Shown one piece after another: positions 61,437 through 64,000 of a stretch of DNA of 64,000 nt. Source of the stretch: Nonomuraea muscovyensis (lineage in GTDB: Bacteria; Actinomycetota; Actinomycetes; Streptosporangiales; Streptosporangiaceae); NCBI RefSeq assembly GCF_014207745.1, contig NZ_JACHJB010000001.1, forward strand, positions 3,377,463 to 3,441,462, read 5' to 3'. Position 1 is the stretch's first letter, and every line of letters begins with the position of its first letter. The notes under the pieces were generated by a model that ran no database searches, was not told the origin of the DNA, and saw only the letters and a list, made by a program, of their open reading frames with translations. A program made the position numbers and the translations under genes.

Positions 61437-61961
61437 CTACGGCTTGCCTGTGCTAGAAGAATACTCGGATGCCACCTCATTAAGGAGCATATCAATGTTG
61501 TCCCTGAGTGATGCTGGGCGTGTATAAGTCCCCGTGAGTCCAGAGTCAACCGAGTTCAGTCGCCTCCGCAGGGTCTCTACTTCCCTGGCGCTGGATGCGT
61601 GCTGAGGCGGAATATTCTTGCGACAGAAGTATATCGCTGCTCTCTTGTTAGCCTGCATGAACTGTGTGATCTCATGAACCGTGCCAGATACCGCGTTTTT
61701 GGTTCGCGTGCCAATGCTTGTCCAAAACAGGCCAACGAGGACATCGCATGGCGTAAGCAGCTTTTTGTCGATCAAGTCTTGAGCCGACTGGCGTGTGTCC
61801 GGAACTCCATGCGTTTCCCATCCAATCGGAAGGAATACGATGCCTCGACGATCCGCGTGCACGACATTCCAGTGCAATATGGAGTCCTTTACTGTGGTCC
61901 TATCTCTTCTGACATCCATCGGCGAAGCAATGAAAATCCGTAGGACGTTTGCCTGGAACAT
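61437..61961 (-). CDS. DUF4062 (TIR-like) protein
   Basis: 174 residues from ATG 61961 (AAGAGA upstream); GTG 61985 would add eight. The DUF4062 pattern is complete at the N-terminus: NVLRIFIASPMDVRRDR, WNVVHADRRGIVFLPIGWET, LTPCDVLVGLFWTSIGTRT and SGTVHEITQF. DUF4062 has a flavodoxin/TIR-like fold; related domains bind or cleave nucleotides, and the Glu of SGTVHE is where TIR NADases have their catalytic residue (analogy, not proven). It is a stand-alone domain without an effector fusion. It faces the DUF262-HEPN pair and shares its low GC, so it is probably part of the same defence cargo. Confidence 0.8.
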   Translation of the reverse strand: MFQANVLRIFIASPMDVRRDRTTVKDSILHWNVVHADRRGIVFLPIGWETHGVPDTRQSAQDLIDKKLLTPCDVLVGLFWTSIGTRTKNAVSGTVHEITQFMQANKRAAIYFCRKNIPPQHASSAREVETLRRRLNSVDSGLTGTYTRPASLRDNIDMLLNEVASEYSSSTGKP

Positions 61962-62458
61962 AAATATTCTCTTTCTGTAGTCCACTTGAGGGGCAGCTGG
62001 CGTCTGACACGTCTATATTGGCAGCAGCGCAGCATATATGCCTGTCTAGCGTATAGTTTTACTAACCTAGAATGATATCTTTAAAATTTTCCCTATGGCT
62101 TGAACTGCCATATGAATCACCGATATATCCCTTTGTTGTGCGCACTTTTATCCCCGGTAAAATCTGCCCATCCACTTACTGATCTTAGGTGCCAAATTGA
62201 TAAAGCGATGCTGGCATGCGCTTGTCCAGCCGCCCTGAGGCGGAACACTGGAACTGCCAGCTAAGTCGCGAGACATAGCGACCCCCATAGGCCCCTCACG
62301 GTCACGCCGGCGCACTCAGCTCTAGAGGTGGTGCCGGATGACGCCTACTACAGCCTGTGACAGGGGTCTCAGGCTACGAGATGATCTCGATAGCCGAACG
62401 TTGCCAGTGGCTTGGGTGGGCCGATTCGATGGGGGAAGGGCGTGCGTGCGCACGCTGC
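61962..62458. other. AT-rich non-coding region upstream of DUF4062
   Basis: About 500 bp; 62010-62120 is especially AT-rich (TTTAAAATTTTCCC near 62080). It should contain the DUF4062 promoter. No gene or RNA recognised. Confidence 0.4.
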
Positions 62459-63128
62459 TACTGATGATTAGCTTCCCTGCGGATACCTATGTCACGATAG
62501 GGCGCGAGGAAGATGCCGGAGTCGGGGATCACCTCAATCTCCTCACGCGTGAAGCGATCGACTGACATGCTTCGGATGCGCTCGTCCGGTGCTGGCTCAA
62601 GACCGTACTCGGCACACTTGCTCATACTGGGTGCGTGACATCCTATGGGGGAACCTCGCCCTCAACTCGTCGCGCAGATTCAGTCGTACTCTACGGCGCT
62701 CGGCCTTGATGCCGAGCCACGATATTGGGGGCCATTCGCTGCTCGATCGCGGTCGCGAAATCGTGCAAAGGTGGGCCGTGTCGGCCGTCGCTGAACTCCG
62801 GACTGTCACATACCTCGCTGGGCAAAGGAGTCAGCTCAAGGGCTAGGCAAGCATGTTCGTACTCTTCGCGGGTTGCCCGGATCAAAGACCTAACGCCGGC
62901 AGCCGCGCATGCCCGGTCCTCGGTCGCATCGACTGCCTGCCAGAATTGCTGGTCTCGCGGATCGCTCGGTGTGGCAAGGCCGGCAAGAGGTATGGCACCA
63001 CGATACCGATGATGGGGGAGAGTCGCAGACACATGATCCGGAATATGTGCGGAATGATCAACGGTGCGGGACGACCGAGCGGTAACGCTGGCGCACGTCA
63101 GACGCCCCACGACTCGTGCAACTGTCAT
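62459..63128 (-). pseudogene. Candidate frameshifted gene remnant near attR
   Basis: Three minus-strand frames follow one another: about 63128-62691 (ATREEYEHACLALELTPLPS, HDFATAIEQRMAPN), 62760-62597 (WLGIKAERRRVRLNLRDELR) and 62627-62459 (YGLEPAPDERIRSMSVDRFT, EEIEVIPDSGIFLAPYRDIG). Each has protein-like composition for part of its length and joins the next with a frame change. I read this as one decayed gene; no family recognised. Confidence 0.3.
63038..63060 (+). promoter_or_regulatory. Putative integrase/excisionase arm site, right
   Basis: CCGGAATATGTGCGGAATGA plus TCA matches 46221-46244 with a few differences, same orientation, 72 bp from the attR core. Confidence 0.45.
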
Positions 63129-63131
63129 GCC

Positions 63132-63182
63132 CTGTAAAACCGTCGGCTCAGCCTACGCAAGTTCGAACCTTGCACCTGCCAC
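63132..63182. repeat. attR: attR core (51 bp), tRNA-Tyr 3' half
   Basis: Identical to 46074-46124. Only the tRNA 3' part is present, so this is not a second tRNA gene. Confidence 0.96.
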
Positions 63183-63192
63183 ACCAGCAGAA

Positions 63193-63231
63193 AGAGGCCC
63201 CTCACCAGCGGAAACGCGGTGAGGGGCCTCT
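63193..63231 (+). terminator. Native tRNA-Tyr terminator, displaced by the element
   Basis: AGAGGCCCCTCACC (63193-63206) pairs perfectly with GGTGAGGGGCCTCT (63218-63231); inside, GCG-GAAA-CGC forms a capped tip. Confidence 0.88.
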
Positions 63232-63348
63232 CTCGTTGTGTCCGGCTGTCCATGGTCATCGACGGCGGGCTACGGCCATCCACGGCTAATACGCGGCTAA
63301 GTTTTGAGAGTGCTGTGGCGTCCCAGATCTTGGGGTGTGGCACAGTTC

Positions 63349-63438
63349 GAGACCATCCCCGCGTGCGCGGGGAGCACGGCGCATGGAATGACCGGCTGGA
63401 TCGGCAGCGGGGACCATCCCCGCGTGCGCGGGGAGCAC
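63349..63438. CRISPR. Two-repeat type I-E-like CRISPR remnant
   Basis: Repeats 63349-63377 and 63410-63438 are 29 nt, palindromic in the middle (CCCCGCGTGCGCGGGG) and end in AGCAC; they differ only at position 2. The single spacer (63378-63409) is 32 nt. The 29 + 32 spacing and repeat sequence are typical of actinobacterial type I-E. No third repeat is found 61 bp further on, where IS630 sequence approaches. No cas gene in the window. Confidence 0.85.
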
Positions 63439-63479
63439 CCTCCCGATTCGGCCGGTGAAGGTGCGGCCACAGCTATTCG

Positions 63480-64000
63480 CGCGATCTCTTAAGTGGTCCG
63501 GCTCGTAAGTCATTCGAGGGTTCACGTGGTTGCTGGTAGTGCGGCAGGCTGGTGGCCGCAGCCGGTGGGTTGCTGGAAGTGGGGCTCCTTCTGTTCGTGT
63601 CGCTCGATCCGGGCCATCAGGTCCTCGAGGTCGGCCGGGGTGAACTTCCATTTGAAGGGCCGGGCGGTCTCGTTGTAACGGCGCTCGAAGGCGATCAGCC
63701 GGTCTTCGACCTGGTCAAGGCCGGTGAAGTCGTTGGGTGTGACCACCTTGCGCTGCACGATGGAGAAGAAGATCTCGATCTGGTTGAGCCAGGACGCGTG
63801 CACGGGAGTGTGGACCATCACCGCGTTGGGGAACCGGGCGGTGAGCCGGTCGGCGGCTGCCTTGCCACGATGAGAGCAGCCGTTGTCCACGACCCAGAAC
63901 ACCCGCCGGGCCGAGGCAGACGGCTCTTGCGTCATGACCTGCTCGACCAGATCCATGAACGGGACGATGCCCGTCTTGGGCGAGCAGCGCCCGAACACAC
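63480..64000. mobile_element. IS630-family element, truncated by the window end
   Basis: Only the 3' part of the transposase and its flank are inside the window. The left boundary is approximate, between the CRISPR remnant and the transposase stop at 63522. The other end lies beyond 64000. Confidence 0.7.
63522..64000 (-). CDS. IS630-family transposase, C-terminal part
   Basis: About 158 visible residues; the 5' end is outside the window. The DDE catalytic domain is recognisable from the second Asp (RRVFWVVDNGCSHRG) to the Glu (HASWLNQIEIFFSIVQRKVV). The family motif WLNQIExxFS is intact. The C-terminus ends in a Gln/Pro/His tail. Confidence 0.9.
   Translation of the reverse strand, partial: VFGRCSPKTGIVPFMDLVEQVMTQEPSASARRVFWVVDNGCSHRGKAAADRLTARFPNAVMVHTPVHASWLNQIEIFFSIVQRKVVTPNDFTGLDQVEDRLIAFERRYNETARPFKWKFTPADLEDLMARIERHEQKEPHFQQPTGCGHQPAALPATT

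Larger units (their letters stand above)
46074..63182. mobile_element. Integrated AICE (pSAM2-type) element in tRNA-Tyr, 17.1 kb
   Basis: Bounded by perfect 51-bp direct repeats derived from the tRNA 3' half. It carries the full AICE backbone: tyrosine integrase, excisionase, HUH replication initiator, FtsK-type transfer ATPase, a Pra-like activator and a KorSA-like repressor, plus an XRE/TPR regulator and a NUDIX protein. Cargo at the far end is AT-richer and includes DUF262, HEPN and DUF4062 genes. One IS1380 copy has inserted. Backbone genes look intact, so excision and transfer remain possible. Confidence 0.93.

Noticed and set aside
62338..62565. 75-codon plus-strand frame
   Set aside because: No start context and overlaps a more protein-like minus-strand remnant.
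63132..63182. Second tRNA-Tyr gene
   Set aside because: Only the 3' 51 bases are present and the sequence upstream cannot form the acceptor or D arm; it is attR.

Overview
The window is chromosomal DNA of a very GC-rich actinomycete. Third codon positions are almost all G or C, GTG starts are frequent, and stop/start overlaps (GTGA, ATGA) link most operons. The gene set (korAB beside a nuo cluster without its NADH module, FadR-type GntR and PucR regulators, a pSAM2-like element in a tRNA gene) fits a filamentous actinomycete such as the Streptosporangiales (Nonomuraea, Actinomadura) or Streptomyces relatives. Genus is an inference from content only.

Layout. 1-1.9 kb: end of an EamA exporter with a ten-copy repeat tail, a GntR/FCD regulator and a small unknown protein. 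2-4.9 kb (minus): korB-korA, 2-oxoacid:ferredoxin oxidoreductase. 5.1-6.9 kb (minus): a PdaC-like lipoprotein deacetylase. 7-22.3 kb: a reduced complex I cluster, nuoA-B-C-H and nuoI-J-K-L-M-N, with no nuoD, E, F or G here. It is split by 4.5 kb holding a membrane protein, an IS200/IS605 element with intact tnpA and tnpB, and a reverse-strand Ser/Thr kinase. The second half of the cluster starts beside four DnaA-box-like sites. 22.9-28.2 kb: a coupled envelope or exopolysaccharide locus (UDP-GlcNAc 2-epimerase, DUF2334 deacetylase-like protein, a 53-residue membrane protein, GT2 synthase, secreted lectin-fold protein) recalling ica/pga loci. 28.3-32.1 kb: OmpR-type regulator, receiver-PAS-histidine kinase, HtpX-like protease, PaiB-like flavoprotein. 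32.2-42.4 kb: M14 peptidase, PucR regulator, amidohydrolase and a five-gene oligopeptide-type ABC importer. 42.4-45.8 kb: a beta-solenoid membrane protein, an unknown protein and YajQ.

46.07-63.18 kb is a 17.1-kb integrated element of the AICE (pSAM2) type in tRNA-Tyr(GTA). It is bounded by a perfect 51-bp repeat of the tRNA 3' half. The backbone reads int, xis, rep, small ORF, tra, small ORF, pra-like gene and a korSA-like GntR repressor with matching palindromic operators, then small cysteine proteins, an XRE/TPR regulator and a NUDIX hydrolase. Two large non-coding foldback regions and an IS1380 copy (TTAG duplication) separate the backbone from a markedly AT-richer cargo: a DUF262 + HEPN gene pair and a DUF4062 (TIR-like) gene, read here as an anti-phage module. 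Beyond attR come the original tRNA terminator, a two-repeat type I-E-like CRISPR remnant and a truncated IS630 transposase at the window edge.

How it may work together: the korAB/nuo neighbourhood suggests a respiratory complex that could take electrons from reduced ferredoxin rather than NADH (inference). The AICE is expected to be silenced by its KorSA-like repressor, with the Pra-like protein activating rep-xis-int, while the cargo would give its host a selective reason to keep it. A window-wide oddity is the abundance of short GC-rich tandem repeats. Copies inside genes come in multiples of three bases and encode disordered linkers or tails; copies between genes have 14-, 17-, 29- or 41-bp units.
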